Counted from the first letter of the stretch, positions 44,100-52,940 are shown. The stretch is DNA of 64,000 nt from CAVYEM01 sp963767635 (GCA_963767635.1 CAVYEM010000001.1:558001-622000); one strand, 5' to 3'. The notes: generated from the letters alone by a model not told the origin. A program made the numbers and translations.

Positions 44100-44729
44100 A
44101 TGAACGCCACGTTCGAGCGCAAACTGCAAGCAGACATCGAAAAACTGAAAGCGGCGGGCACGCACAAGTCGCTGCTGCATCTGACCACGCCCATGGCGCC
44201 GGAAGTGCACATGGAAGAAGCCGGCGACGTCATCGTGCTCTCCAGCAACAATTATTTAGGGCTTTCCGACGAACCCGCCGTCGTCCAGGCAGGCGTTGAG
44301 GGACTGGAACGATACGGCGCGGGCACCGCTTCCGTGCGGTTCATCTGCGGCACGTTCGACGTGCATCGAACGCTCGAGGAGCGCATCGCGCAGTTTTTGA
44401 GCACCCAAGCCTCGCTGACGTATGTTTCATGCTGGAACGCGAACACCGGCCTTTTCCCGACGATATGCGAGGACGGATCGGCGATTCTTTCGGACGAGTT
44501 GAATCACGCCTCGATCATCGACGGCTGCCGGCTTGCAAGCAAGTCGCGCCGCGAGCGCTACAAGCATGGGGACATGCGCGACTTGGAAGAAAAGCTCAAA
44601 GCGGTGCAGGGCGCTTCGCCGATCTTGATCGTGACGGACGGCGTATTTTCGATGGAGGGCAGCCTTGCCAAACTTGCCGGAGATCGTCGAACTGGCCAAG
44701 CGCTACGATGCCGTCACCGTGGTCGATGA
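44100..44729 (+). CDS. kbl: Glycine C-acetyltransferase (2-amino-3-ketobutyrate CoA ligase), N-terminal part
   Basis: This PLP enzyme cleaves 2-amino-3-ketobutyrate with CoA to glycine and acetyl-CoA. The frame has IVLSSNNYLGLSDEPAVVQAG, GTASVRFICGTFDVHRTLEE, LSDELNHASIIDGCRL and LIVTDGVFSMEGSLAKL. One extra base at ~44676 breaks it. Without it SLAKL joins PEIVELAKRYDA in the next frame. It starts 7 nt after tdh, completing the two-step threonine-to-glycine pathway. Confidence 0.9.
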   Translation: MNATFERKLQADIEKLKAAGTHKSLLHLTTPMAPEVHMEEAGDVIVLSSNNYLGLSDEPAVVQAGVEGLERYGAGTASVRFICGTFDVHRTLEERIAQFLSTQASLTYVSCWNANTGLFPTICEDGSAILSDELNHASIIDGCRLASKSRRERYKHGDMRDLEEKLKAVQGASPILIVTDGVFSMEGSLAKLAGDRRTGQALRCRHRGR

Positions 44730-45297
44730 TTCGCACGGGACGGGCGTCATGGGGAAAACCGGCCGTGGCACGATCGAACACTATGGACTCGAAGGCGAGA
44801 TCGACATCATTACCGGGACGCTGGGAAAAGCGCTCGGCGGCGCGGCAGGCGGATTCGTCGCCGGGAGCCGCGTCCTCATCGACACGTTGATTCAAAAGTC
44901 GCGCCCGCAGCTGTTTTCAAATGCGCTGCCTGCGACGGTAGCGTGCAGCGCGCTTGCGGCGCTGCAATTTCTCGACGAACATCCGGAGCGGGTCGACCAG
45001 CTGCGGCGTAATGTCGCATATTTTCGGCAGGAGTTGAAGCGGATCGGCTTCGCGCCGCTCGAAGGCGAGAGCGCGATCGTGCCGATCATCGTCGGCGATA
45101 CAGCCTTTGCCATTGCGATGAGCGACAAGCTGCTGCGCAAAGGCGTGTTCGTTACCGGATTCGGCTATCCGGTCGTGCCGGAAGGCACGGCGCGAATCCG
45201 CGTGCAGATGAGCGCTAAACTCACGCAAGACGAGATGGATCGCGCGCTCAGCGCGTTCGAGTCGGTTGGCAAAGAAGTGGGACTGCTCAAGGATTGA
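44665..45297 (+). CDS. kbl: Glycine C-acetyltransferase, C-terminal part
   Basis: Second half of Kbl: LPEIVELAKRYDAVTVVDDSHGTGVMGKTGRG (the PLP-binding DxSHG), the Schiff-base Lys in ITGTLGKALGGAAGGFVAG, and RPQLFSNALPATVACSALAA. It ends with PVVPEGTARIRVQMSAKL. The real join is at ~44676. Combined length is ~398 residues, normal for the family. Confidence 0.92.
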   Translation: MPNLPEIVELAKRYDAVTVVDDSHGTGVMGKTGRGTIEHYGLEGEIDIITGTLGKALGGAAGGFVAGSRVLIDTLIQKSRPQLFSNALPATVACSALAALQFLDEHPERVDQLRRNVAYFRQELKRIGFAPLEGESAIVPIIVGDTAFAIAMSDKLLRKGVFVTGFGYPVVPEGTARIRVQMSAKLTQDEMDRALSAFESVGKEVGLLKD

Positions 45298-45308
45298 GCG
45301 ACGAAGTC

Positions 45309-46184
45309 CTAGCCCGACGCCGTCGCTTTGAACGAGCCGTGCCGCTGCGCGTAAACGTGCGTAAATTCCGCACCGAGCAGCATGATTTGCGCGGAGTAGT
45401 TAACCCAGATTAAAAATACGACAAGTGAGCCAAAGGCGCCGTACCCGGAACTGATTCCGGCGCGCCCCAAATACCATCCAAGCAAAAACTGTCCCACCAC
45501 GAAGAGAAACGAGGTTAGGGCCGCGCCCACCCATACGTCGCGCCACTCGATGTGACAATCGGGTAAAAATTCGAACAGCACCGCGAATCCAAGCCAAATG
45601 ACCGCAAACGAGATGAAAAAATCGGCGATTTTTATGAGCGTGGGGAAGAAGGGCGCCACGTGCATCAGCCAAGCCGAAGCCACCGTAAGTAATGCGTTTA
45701 CGCCGATTGAAACCAAGAGCAGCAACGCGATGAGCATGAGTACGCCAAACCCCGTTATGCGCTGCTTGACCGTCTGCCAAATGCCCGTTGCCTTGGGAGT
45801 GATATCCCACACCGTATTGAGGGCGAATTGCACGGCGTTGAACAGCCCGACCGCGGCGATGACGAAGACGATCCAGCCGACGATTTCGGCCACGATGCCC
45901 CTGCGCGGAGTGTTGAACGTGCTTGCGACGATTTGCTTGATTGCGCCGGCTCCGGCCCCGGCATCTTTTTGAAGATAGCTAAAAATCTCGTTGAGCACTT
46001 GCTGGTGATTTTTTACGACCAGGCCGGCGATTTCGACGATGACGATGATGAGCGGTGCGACGGCGAAGGCGGCAAAGTAAGCCAGCGCTGCCGCGAGCCA
46101 TTGCCCGTGATGCCGTTGGAATTCCTGCCACGTTTGCTTTGCGAGCGGTACGGCATCCTCGCGTAGTTGCGTCCAAGTACTCAT
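45309..46184 (-). CDS. YihY/BrkB family inner-membrane protein
   Basis: A 291-residue protein with about six membrane helices and family segments: WLAAALAYFAAFAVAPLIIVIV, VGLFNAVQFALNTVWDITP, ISFAVIWLGFAVLFEFLPD, WRDVWVGAALTSFLFVVGQFLLGWYLG and SGYGAFGSLVVFLIWVNYSAQIMLLGAEF. It was once annotated as ribonuclease BN in error; the actual role is unknown. It is convergent with kbl, 11 bp apart. Confidence 0.92.
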   Translation of the reverse strand: MSTWTQLREDAVPLAKQTWQEFQRHHGQWLAAALAYFAAFAVAPLIIVIVEIAGLVVKNHQQVLNEIFSYLQKDAGAGAGAIKQIVASTFNTPRRGIVAEIVGWIVFVIAAVGLFNAVQFALNTVWDITPKATGIWQTVKQRITGFGVLMLIALLLLVSIGVNALLTVASAWLMHVAPFFPTLIKIADFFISFAVIWLGFAVLFEFLPDCHIEWRDVWVGAALTSFLFVVGQFLLGWYLGRAGISSGYGAFGSLVVFLIWVNYSAQIMLLGAEFTHVYAQRHGSFKATASG

Positions 46185-46323
46185 CGTCAGAGCAGAATAC
46201 CCAAGCTAGCGCGAATAAGCGCCAAGGAAGCGGATGGTTTTACACAATAGATTTGGCGCGCGCCTTACGGCTGTTCGAGGTAGAAAGCGATGCCGCGCTG
46301 CCGCTGCAGGACCGGCGCTATTT

Positions 46324-47058
46324 TTAAACTCCGCGAACGATCGGCTCGCCTGCGTCTGACGGGCCGAGATGCTCGGCAAGAAATCGGTGCAAGCGTTCCG
46401 TTGCGTCTGCCGCGGCCGCTTCGTTGTAACCGGCGTGAACCGGAGCAATCTTGGCCAGCAGACCCAACACCGGATTAGGCGCTTCGTTCATGAAACCGTG
46501 GCCTGCGTCAGGATACACCTTCACGTCGTTTTCCACGCCGAGGCGGTTGAGTTCGTTGCGCAGCTTCGCAGCCGATGGCGCCAGCGCCTTATCGCGTGCG
46601 CCGTAGCTGGCCGTCACCGGGCATGCGCCGTCTAAGCTATTCGGCGTTTGTCCGTAGAAGGCCGCGGCGACCCGGAAGAGCTCATTCTTGGCGAGCAGGA
46701 GCGCAAATCCGCCTCCTATGCAAAACCCAAGTATGCCGAGAGCGGTGCTGTTGACGAACGGTTGTTCCGCTAAAAAAGCACGAGCTCGGAGCAATGTTTC
46801 TGCACTGCCGCCACCGCCGCTGTGCAGATCTTTCATCAACATGCGAAGGCACTTGAACCAGCCATCCGTGAAAAAATCCGGTGCAAGAACCACATAGCCC
46901 CAGGACGCGATCATCTTGCCCAAGCGCTCCATCTCCGCAGTCAGACCGAACGCTTCCGTGACGAATACGATACCGGGGAATTTGCCGTCTTTCGTCGGCC
47001 TCCATAAACGGCAGGGCACCGTCTTGCCGGCGTAGCCTACGAATTCTACCGTGCTCAT
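46324..47058 (-). CDS. Dienelactone hydrolase family protein
   Basis: A 244-residue alpha/beta-hydrolase. The nucleophile is Cys in LGFCIGGGFALLLA (G-x-C-x-G), the acid Asp lies in the CPVTASYGARDKALAP region and the catalytic His is in PDAGHGFMNE, giving the Cys-Asp-His triad of dienelactone hydrolases. ATG 47058 (MSTVEFVGYAGKTVPC) is preferred over 47076. The natural substrate is unknown; no ring-cleavage genes are nearby. Confidence 0.9.
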   Translation of the reverse strand: MSTVEFVGYAGKTVPCRLWRPTKDGKFPGIVFVTEAFGLTAEMERLGKMIASWGYVVLAPDFFTDGWFKCLRMLMKDLHSGGGGSAETLLRARAFLAEQPFVNSTALGILGFCIGGGFALLLAKNELFRVAAAFYGQTPNSLDGACPVTASYGARDKALAPSAAKLRNELNRLGVENDVKVYPDAGHGFMNEAPNPVLGLLAKIAPVHAGYNEAAAADATERLHRFLAEHLGPSDAGEPIVRGV

Positions 47059-47112
47059 GTCCCGGGCCTCGCGCATCTGGATGGATATTCGCTATCGTCG
47101 CGGTATGTGCCG

Positions 47113-48576
47113 CTAATATGCTGCGATAACCGACGCGACACTGAACCCGCGCTTGGATGCGTCGGAATTCGACGAGGCGGCAGGTTCCGTAGGTTCGTAC
47201 GTGCACGGCACGTCTCCAATCGCAGTCGCGTCCTGTTCTACCAAATAGCGAATCGCTTTACCATGCAGCGTTGCCAGCGCAGCCCTCGTCGCACGATATA
47301 GTGCAATGTTGGCGGCGTCCCGGCAATCGTCTCGACTGTAAAGGACGGAAAAGTTCCCCGGCTCCGCGCCCGGAGCCGAAAGCAGTGAAACGTAGTCGTG
47401 CACGCCGTGAACCCTCTGCGCCAATTGCGCCACGCTTTGGCCGTGCACCACGATCGCCAACCGCATCGGGGCCGTTCCGAGCCCTACATACGTCAGGTCG
47501 TCTGCATACGGCGAACTTCGCACGTTCTCGTACATCGAGTGCGGTATCAGAATGGCCGCGCGGTTCGGTTCCACCGAATTTGGAACGAGAGCATCTGCGG
47601 AAGCGCGTACGCCGTCAGCAACGAATGCGGTTCGCCGGTCACCCGTCCACCAACCGCCGCTTGGGTCCTCGGAGTATGGCTTTCCCGGTGGATTCGCAGG
47701 GAGCGTAAGCTGCCATGCGGCGCTTATGGAGCGAACGATCGTCGCATATAGGGAAGGGCCTTGCTGTGAATTGACGGCCGTACGGAACGAAGCGATGGCG
47801 AGCTGATGCATCGTGGCATTTTTGCCCAAACCACAAATCGCGTTTGTGACGTTTCCGCCGGGATCGACGGCCCCGACAAAGCGGTCCAAACCGGTATGTG
47901 CAGCCTGCGCCATTACGCGGGCGCGTTCATGGGCTTGCGCTAGGACCAGTCCGCTCAAGGAAGCAATGGCAGCGTCGCAATCCCAAATGAACGCGGTTCG
48001 CGTGTACAACGTCGAATACAAACGCTGGTGTTTTTTAGCGATACGCGTAATCTTCAATATTTGCACGAGCGTAATGGGCTTGACCCGGACAAATAGGGAT
48101 CCGCTACCCGAATCTTCGCTAATCATGTCGCCGCGAGCGATGCCCGATTCCTCCAGAGCGAAGGCGGTTTCAAGCACGTTGTCAGGGTGAAATTCAAGCA
48201 GTAGCGCATCGGGCTTCACGTACGCTACGATGTTACCGCTAGCGGCTGCAAACGGAATAGTGTCCGGGACTTCAAACGTACTACCGATGCGCAGCGGAGC
48301 GAACGGCGGATTCTCGGTAACGCTATACGCCACAAGATTGCTTGTGACCGGCATGCGAGCCCGCACGGGCTGCTGAAGCGTTGCAATCATGTGGCCGCCG
48401 CACGTGAGAACGGCCTGGGAAAATCCCAGCGTTTCGGCAATGGCGTTCGCATAGCGCCGTGCAGCTGCACAGTCATCGTTTTGAATGAGGACCTGCGGAC
48501 CACAGGGAGACATGGGGATCGTATATGGCGGCATAAACGCGACGGTGACCGCGGCCAGGACCAAAATGATCCGCAT
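47113..48576 (-). CDS. Large secreted hypothetical protein, possibly SIMPL-related
   Basis: 487 residues starting with a hydrophobic leader (IILVLAAVTVAFMPPY) that is probably a signal peptide. The region LSGLVLAQAHERARVMAQAAHTGLDRFVGAV resembles the C-terminal helix of SIMPL (DUF541) domains, and there are two broadly similar halves, each with a long alternating beta region. Scattered cysteines (CGGH, WDCDAA, DDCRDAA, VPCTYEP) could form disulfides. No firm family call is possible. It is the last chromosomal gene before the island boundary at 48.96 kb. Confidence 0.65.
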   Translation of the reverse strand: MRIILVLAAVTVAFMPPYTIPMSPCGPQVLIQNDDCAAARRYANAIAETLGFSQAVLTCGGHMIATLQQPVRARMPVTSNLVAYSVTENPPFAPLRIGSTFEVPDTIPFAAASGNIVAYVKPDALLLEFHPDNVLETAFALEESGIARGDMISEDSGSGSLFVRVKPITLVQILKITRIAKKHQRLYSTLYTRTAFIWDCDAAIASLSGLVLAQAHERARVMAQAAHTGLDRFVGAVDPGGNVTNAICGLGKNATMHQLAIASFRTAVNSQQGPSLYATIVRSISAAWQLTLPANPPGKPYSEDPSGGWWTGDRRTAFVADGVRASADALVPNSVEPNRAAILIPHSMYENVRSSPYADDLTYVGLGTAPMRLAIVVHGQSVAQLAQRVHGVHDYVSLLSAPGAEPGNFSVLYSRDDCRDAANIALYRATRAALATLHGKAIRYLVEQDATAIGDVPCTYEPTEPAASSNSDASKRGFSVASVIAAY

Positions 48577-48924
48577 GGCGTTTTAGCGTTCTGCACATCG
48601 CCCGCGTGATGCTGCGCTCTAAAGCATCGCGCTCTTCCCGCACCCTTGTGGCCATAGGGGGCGGCAGACGCATCCCGCCCATTTCTCCCTGACGTCCGTT
48701 TCCCGATTGGAAGCTGCGTTTTGCCAAGCGCGGCCCCGAGCAGTTGCAAATGCACCTCGAGGACCTTAGATTTCAGCATCCACGAGTTACACCGCCGTCT
48801 TTTCATTTCCCGGCGATAGGGATGGCATGTCCGTGCTTCGGGTTTTGAAACCGTTCGGAACGGTATCGGGACACTGCTTAGCCTCCAATCTTGTTCGTGA
48901 CTGGAAGCAGGGTCTAAAACGAAA
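48577..48924. other. No clear gene before the island boundary
   Basis: About 350 bp upstream of the secreted-protein gene. A minus-strand frame runs through here but shows no motif, and composition does not suggest coding. It contains the promoter region of the secreted protein; no box stands out. Confidence 0.4.
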
Positions 48925-48954
48925 AGTCCCCTCGTGAATGACCACGAGGGGACT
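48914..48954 (-). terminator. Displaced tRNA-fMet terminator
   Basis: A perfect 12-bp stem, AGTCCCCTCGTG (48925-48936) with CACGAGGGGACT (48943-48954), has a 6-nt loop and, reading on the minus strand, a T-rich tail (TTTCGTTTTAG). It lies directly downstream (minus strand) of the copied tRNA 3' end at 48958-48969. It therefore looks like the original terminator of the tRNA gene. Confidence 0.75.
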
Positions 48955-48957
48955 CTA

Positions 48958-48969
48958 TGGTTGCGGGGG
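48958..48969 (-). repeat. Duplicated 3' end of tRNA-fMet (attachment-site copy, with CCA)
   Basis: TGGTTGCGGGGG is the reverse complement of CCCCCGCAACCA, the acceptor-stem 3' strand, discriminator and CCA of initiator tRNA. The intact tRNA gene at 52.83-52.90 kb shares GGTTGCGGGGG but lacks the final A of CCA. Confidence 0.7.
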
Positions 48970-49109
48970 TTCAGGTCGATATATTGCCTTTTGGTCCATT
49001 TAATAGCAAGTAGCAAATAACGCCGGTTCAATAATAGCGCCCTTTCCATTGTCCAGTAAAGAGATCGGTGTACGCGGCCGAATTACAGAGCGATTCGAGC
49101 TGGCTGTCC

Positions 49110-49495
49110 TTACCAACAGTTTCGAGAACGGATTTTGAATCGGTTCCCCACAGTCGGATAAATTACGCGCTCAGACCCGATAACGGACCGGCTACCGTTC
49201 GCTTGATCGTATAGGCTATCAGCTAAAACATTGGGGCAGCCCTTGCGTCGGCTGCCTTCTATCGCTATGCTGGCCATACGTTTACCGCGCTTTTGGCAAT
49301 ACTCCGTCGGCATCTTATTTCCACCGACCTGAAGCCTACCACGTTAGGATAGTGCATCTCGGCCGGTATCGGCTTATTGCACGACGGGCACTCAGTGATG
49401 GTTTTCGCGCCATGCTTCGGACAGCGGGCTCGCGTCAATTCCGGCAAGAACAGCGCTTCATCCGTTATCACGTGACCTTGCAGGCACACTTGCAT
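49110..49495 (-). pseudogene. DUF2321-like zinc-binding protein, frame-broken
   Basis: From ATG 49495 the frame reads MQVCLQGHVITDEAL, CPKHGAKTITECPSCNKPIP and HYPNVVGFRSVE, the DUF2321 pattern (CLNGHVITD, CGAKTI..CPSC). Near 49320 the frame shifts and continues as MPTEYCQKRGKRM with one Cys of the expected CQKCGK pair replaced by Arg. It then continues to a stop at 49110. DUF2321 proteins are small, of unknown function, and often found in accessory regions. The frame break and the lost Cys argue for decay. Confidence 0.55.
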
Positions 49496-49728
49496 AGTGT
49501 CCCGCCACCGTCCCTCAGATTCTCGGCCATACAAGGCTTCACGGCTCCAATCCACAGCGGGCGTTATCTCCTTGAAACCCCGGGTTAGGCCATCGGTCGA
49601 TCCACTTGCCGGTATGCCACAGATAAGCCTTCGCGCCGCAGGTGAAGGCGTGCGCGAAGAATGCCGTGAAATTTGCGAATGCGGTTGCGGCTCAGAGTCC
49701 CAGGCGGTATGACGAATCCGGCACGTTT

Positions 49729-50431
49729 TCACTCCTGATCCGGAGGGGCCAAACCGTAGCCCGGCGACGAGCCGCCAAAGACCAGCGCCGCCGCATGCCT
49801 TTGATGAGTGTGGTGTTCGCGTAACAAGGAAATGCTGAGACTTGGCAAGTCGTTTTCAGCAAGCCTGGCCCATGTTGTTCCGTCGGTGGCGCCAAAGCCG
49901 AAACGCGTGGTGCCCGAGCTGCATCGAGGGTCGTCGGCTCTCTCTTGCGCGTCAGTGGCGAACGCCGCGGTACGTTCAGCAGGGGCCAAGTCAAGGAACA
50001 CCCGTGCCCATTTTTCAGCAGGCGCGGAATTCCCAACGCAGACTAACCATAATGGGTTCTTCGCGCTGCAGAATGCGGCCCGACCCGCCCAAGTACGGGA
50101 CATAATTCACGTCCACCCCCTCGAGGAAGTCTTGAAACCCTACCTCAATCCCCCCGCTTGCGCATTCGTAGCGGACGATGCGGCGCAGAAGCCGTGCTGG
50201 AGCCGGGGCACTGCCATAGCAAGAGTGACCGTGCGGCGGAATGGCAACCGATAGCGGGACTCGTGAAGAACCTGAAGACCATTGATCAGGCGTGCATATC
50301 GTAGCGTTACGCAGTTCTTCATCAAGCGGGTTAACAAGATGTTCTCCGTCAAAGTCTGGACGGATAGCCACAAAGGGTTCATCGACGACAAATCGGTCAA
50401 AGGCCGACCCCACGCTACGAACTAACCTCAA
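49729..50431 (-). pseudogene. Possible decayed gene, unknown
   Basis: Two overlapping minus-strand frames could be pieces of one gene. One is 50015-50431, with GIEVGFQDFLEGVDVNYVPY and GSGRILQREEP. The other is 49729-50103, with LVCVGNSAPAEKWARVFLDL and ALVFGGSSPGYGLAPPDQE. Joining them near 50050 gives a smooth reading. No family is recognised and neither piece has a good start. This covers most of the otherwise unexplained 49.5-50.5 kb stretch. Confidence 0.25.
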
Positions 50432-50507
50432 TCACGGACTAAGCTTCGGCCTTCCGGACCCAGCCGAGGTACGGTGTCGCGAAAAATTCCGCCTAAGCGA
50501 GGTACGT

Positions 50508-51296
50508 TCATTGCTTTGACTGAAGCTTCTTCCATAATGAAGATATGATGTTCTGGTTCTCGACCTCGGGGTCGGCTACCTGAAGAAATTCAATGGCACG
50601 AAAATCAGCATCGCCGCGTCTGCGGTTTTGCGGCGGTTCTAGTGCCTCGATGAGTAACGCTTCCATCGTCGCGATAAAGGTATCCAAACGGAAAGCCGAC
50701 TGTTCCTGGGTTGGTGGACTAAGCTCGCCAGTCTCCGATGTCGCCAATGCCTCGAACCAGGAGAAACGATCCCAACGGCCGCTCAACCGATCTGTAATGT
50801 GCTGCCGCAAACGCATGCCCATTGGTTGGTCCGTGGCCCGACCCACATAAACGACTTTCCGACGGTCGTGAAGCAAATACACGCCCTTTTGAGGGCCGAA
50901 GTCGACCTTCGTACTCCCCCCTTCGTGACTTCGGTCTTGCTGCCCGAAAAGTCGCGGGCGGGAAGCCGTCCACTGAACGCTATCGCGCGACCAGTACATT
51001 CCAAAGGCGTTCACTAAGCCAGTTTCGCGGGGGCCAATAGGCGGGACTGGCCCTGGTGGATGCACTGACGTCTTGAGCCCATAGTATCCATGTCCGTCGC
51101 TAATAAACGGCGAATTCGCCTCTTCGCTCTGAATTGATGAGCGGATAGCCCGATTCACGGTCATCGCCGGCGTCGCACCGTATTCAGTTCGCAGCCCGTC
51201 ATCGATGATCTGCTGCGCAATGTCGGTGTAGTGCATGAACCCGGCGCTCTTTTCCAGGACCATTACTGCGGCTTCACGCCAACCTATGTCCTTCAT
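50508..51296 (-). CDS. HARE-HTH domain fused to GIY-YIG nuclease
   Basis: From ATG 51296 (GGGGGA ribosome-binding site upstream) the protein has a HARE-HTH domain at residues ~5-74 (WREAAVMVLEKSAGFMHYTDIAQ; TVNRAIRSSI; SPFISDGHGYYGL). A GIY-YIG nuclease domain follows at ~138-235: GVY (138-140), YVGRA with the catalytic Arg, and the Glu in ATMEALLIEALEPPQN. HARE-HTH domains occur with restriction and modified-DNA-binding proteins; GIY-YIG domains cut DNA. Together they suggest a type IV-like or homing-type endonuclease in defence. The frame is open to 51521 but the extra N-terminus is not conserved-looking. Confidence 0.8.
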   Translation of the reverse strand: MKDIGWREAAVMVLEKSAGFMHYTDIAQQIIDDGLRTEYGATPAMTVNRAIRSSIQSEEANSPFISDGHGYYGLKTSVHPPGPVPPIGPRETGLVNAFGMYWSRDSVQWTASRPRLFGQQDRSHEGGSTKVDFGPQKGVYLLHDRRKVVYVGRATDQPMGMRLRQHITDRLSGRWDRFSWFEALATSETGELSPPTQEQSAFRLDTFIATMEALLIEALEPPQNRRRGDADFRAIEFLQVADPEVENQNIISSLWKKLQSKQ

Positions 51297-51590
51297 GCGC
51301 CAAAATCCCCCTTCAGCGTTGACGACGATATTGTCGTGGCTGATTAGCGGGGTTCCCTCTACGCTCCTAGCGTGCGACACGCGAGTTACGAGCAAATGTT
51401 GCGAATCGTGGCTCGCCGCGTCCGTGCCAGACGGGCTGCTCTGGGGCTGAGCCAGGACGAAGCGGCTTATCGCGCCAGCCTCCCGAGCCGTCAGTGGCAG
51501 CGCGTCGAAGCCGCAGCCCATGACGCTGCGAACGATAGTCGCTGTCGCTAACTCGTTAGACCTCGATCTCGTCGACTCTTCGAACGCTAA

Positions 51591-51812
51591 GTCCCAGTCG
51601 TCTATTATTCATTCTACATCATCAAGAACAAGAAGCACGAGGGCGAGATCGAGACGGCGTTGATCAGAATCGCCGGACACCTACTTGAGTTCAACAACAG
51701 GAAGAAGCGTGCGAACATCGAGCCGGGCAACGTGAACACTGGGAGCTGGGCACGCGGTATTTTGAATAGCACCGAAAAAAGGGCCGGAAGGCGAAGCCAA
51801 AACGCGCCATAG
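51591..51812 (+). pseudogene. Coding-like remnant without a start codon
   Basis: This frame is open between TAA 51588-51590 and TAG 51810-51812. It reads YYSFYIIKNKKHEGEIETAL then IRIAGHLLEFNNRKKRANIE and SWARGILNSTEK, which has protein-like composition, but there is no start codon or ribosome-binding site. It looks like the C-terminal stub of a lost gene. Confidence 0.3.
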
Positions 51813-51871
51813 CGGTTGCTGCCACGTCGGACCCCACATAGCGGTATTCTGCGTTTTGGCCGACGCCGGCG

Positions 51872-52657
51872 ATGTCGCGCGTCCAGGCCTGGACGAACAG
51901 CGATTTCGCACGGAACGCAAGAGGGATGGCCATCAGGAGCCCGGTGTTTTTCCCTGCTCGTGAAGGACCTTTTGCATTCGCACTGACGAAAGATAAAACG
52001 ATGCAGGCGACACTCGGCATTGAGCCGCCAGGGAACTTTCCCGATCACGCATTCCGCGAGTTATTCGCGCGAGTTCGGTCCCATTGCGCAGCGCGCAGGC
52101 TCACGGCTGACCTTGCCACTTTCACCGAGGCGTGGAACGGAATGGCGTACCGCTATTGCACGACGAACGAGGCGAACCAGGCGTACACGAAGTGTGTGCT
52201 TACGTTCGGCACTATGCCGCCACCGCTCCAACGGTATGATCAGGAGCGCCGACTCTTCTCATTCTTCACGTGCGCCCTTTCCGCACTAGAGACGCTCTGC
52301 CGCGCGATCGACGTGCTCGGCCGCCTGTCGGGTGCGGCATTCACGAGGCGTTCCCGACCCTACCCCAAAGACGTTGCGCGCGCTTTTCAGATTGCGTACC
52401 CCAGCAATACGTTGACGGCTGAATTAGGCGCACTCACGGGAAGTCAGCGATTCTCAGACTTGAGCGACATCCGTAACGCGCTCAGCCATGCCGGCACCCC
52501 GCCGCGCCGCGCGTATGCGGGCAGCGTCGACCAAAATCCAGACTGGGGGGCGTTCACTATTGATCGGAACACCACACGTGAGTTCCAGGACTGGATGGAC
52601 GCCCGGCTCACAGATCTTATGAAGGCAGCCGAAGCGTTCGCGACGTCCTACCTATAG
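51872..52657 (+). CDS. HEPN-like protein with Rx4H motif, unknown
   Basis: The frame starts at 51872, but ATG 52001 (MQATLGIEPPGNFPDH) is a likely true start, giving 218 residues. The protein is mostly helical. A helix pair around LFSFFTCALSALETLCRAIDVL is followed by SDLSDIRNALSHAG, where R-N-A-L-S-H is the Rx4H motif of HEPN ribonucleases (Arg158, His163 from ATG 52001). HEPN proteins act as RNases in toxin-antitoxin and phage defence systems. No partner nucleotidyltransferase is intact nearby. The assignment rests on one motif and the helical pattern. Confidence 0.55.
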   Translation: MSRVQAWTNSDFARNARGMAIRSPVFFPAREGPFAFALTKDKTMQATLGIEPPGNFPDHAFRELFARVRSHCAARRLTADLATFTEAWNGMAYRYCTTNEANQAYTKCVLTFGTMPPPLQRYDQERRLFSFFTCALSALETLCRAIDVLGRLSGAAFTRRSRPYPKDVARAFQIAYPSNTLTAELGALTGSQRFSDLSDIRNALSHAGTPPRRAYAGSVDQNPDWGAFTIDRNTTREFQDWMDARLTDLMKAAEAFATSYL

Positions 52658-52780
52658 CAGATGTTTAGCAGATGTTCTAAAGCGTTGATAGGCGCTTAGT
52701 TCCTGCAGAGTTCGGAATATCTGAAGAAATCACAGAAGGACGACAAATCTGCGTGCGGGTGGTCCAAAAATTCGCCATGA

Positions 52781-52822
52781 AAAAAAAAACAGGTCCAACA
52801 AATTTTGCAATTATTGGACCTG
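52781..52822 (-). terminator. Intrinsic terminator of tRNA-fMet (island copy)
   Basis: The stem is CAGGTCCAA (52790-52798) with TTGGACCTG (52814-52822). Reading on the minus strand it is followed by a run of ten T (52780s). It lies 5 nt past the tRNA 3' end. Confidence 0.85.
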
Positions 52823-52828
52823 TACAGG

Positions 52829-52902
<74 letters not shown>

Positions 52903-52940
52903 GCGGTCTACCGGGACTTTTCGCGAACCTCATATACGCG

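Noticed and set aside
1575..44676. Programmed ribosomal frameshifting as the cause of the split genes
   Set aside because: The breaks occur in many unrelated genes at different sequences, mix insertions and losses, and lack a common slippery site with a downstream structure.
51614..52048. Minus-strand frame overlapping the HEPN-like gene start
   Set aside because: It has no motif or ribosome-binding site and is antisense to a better candidate.
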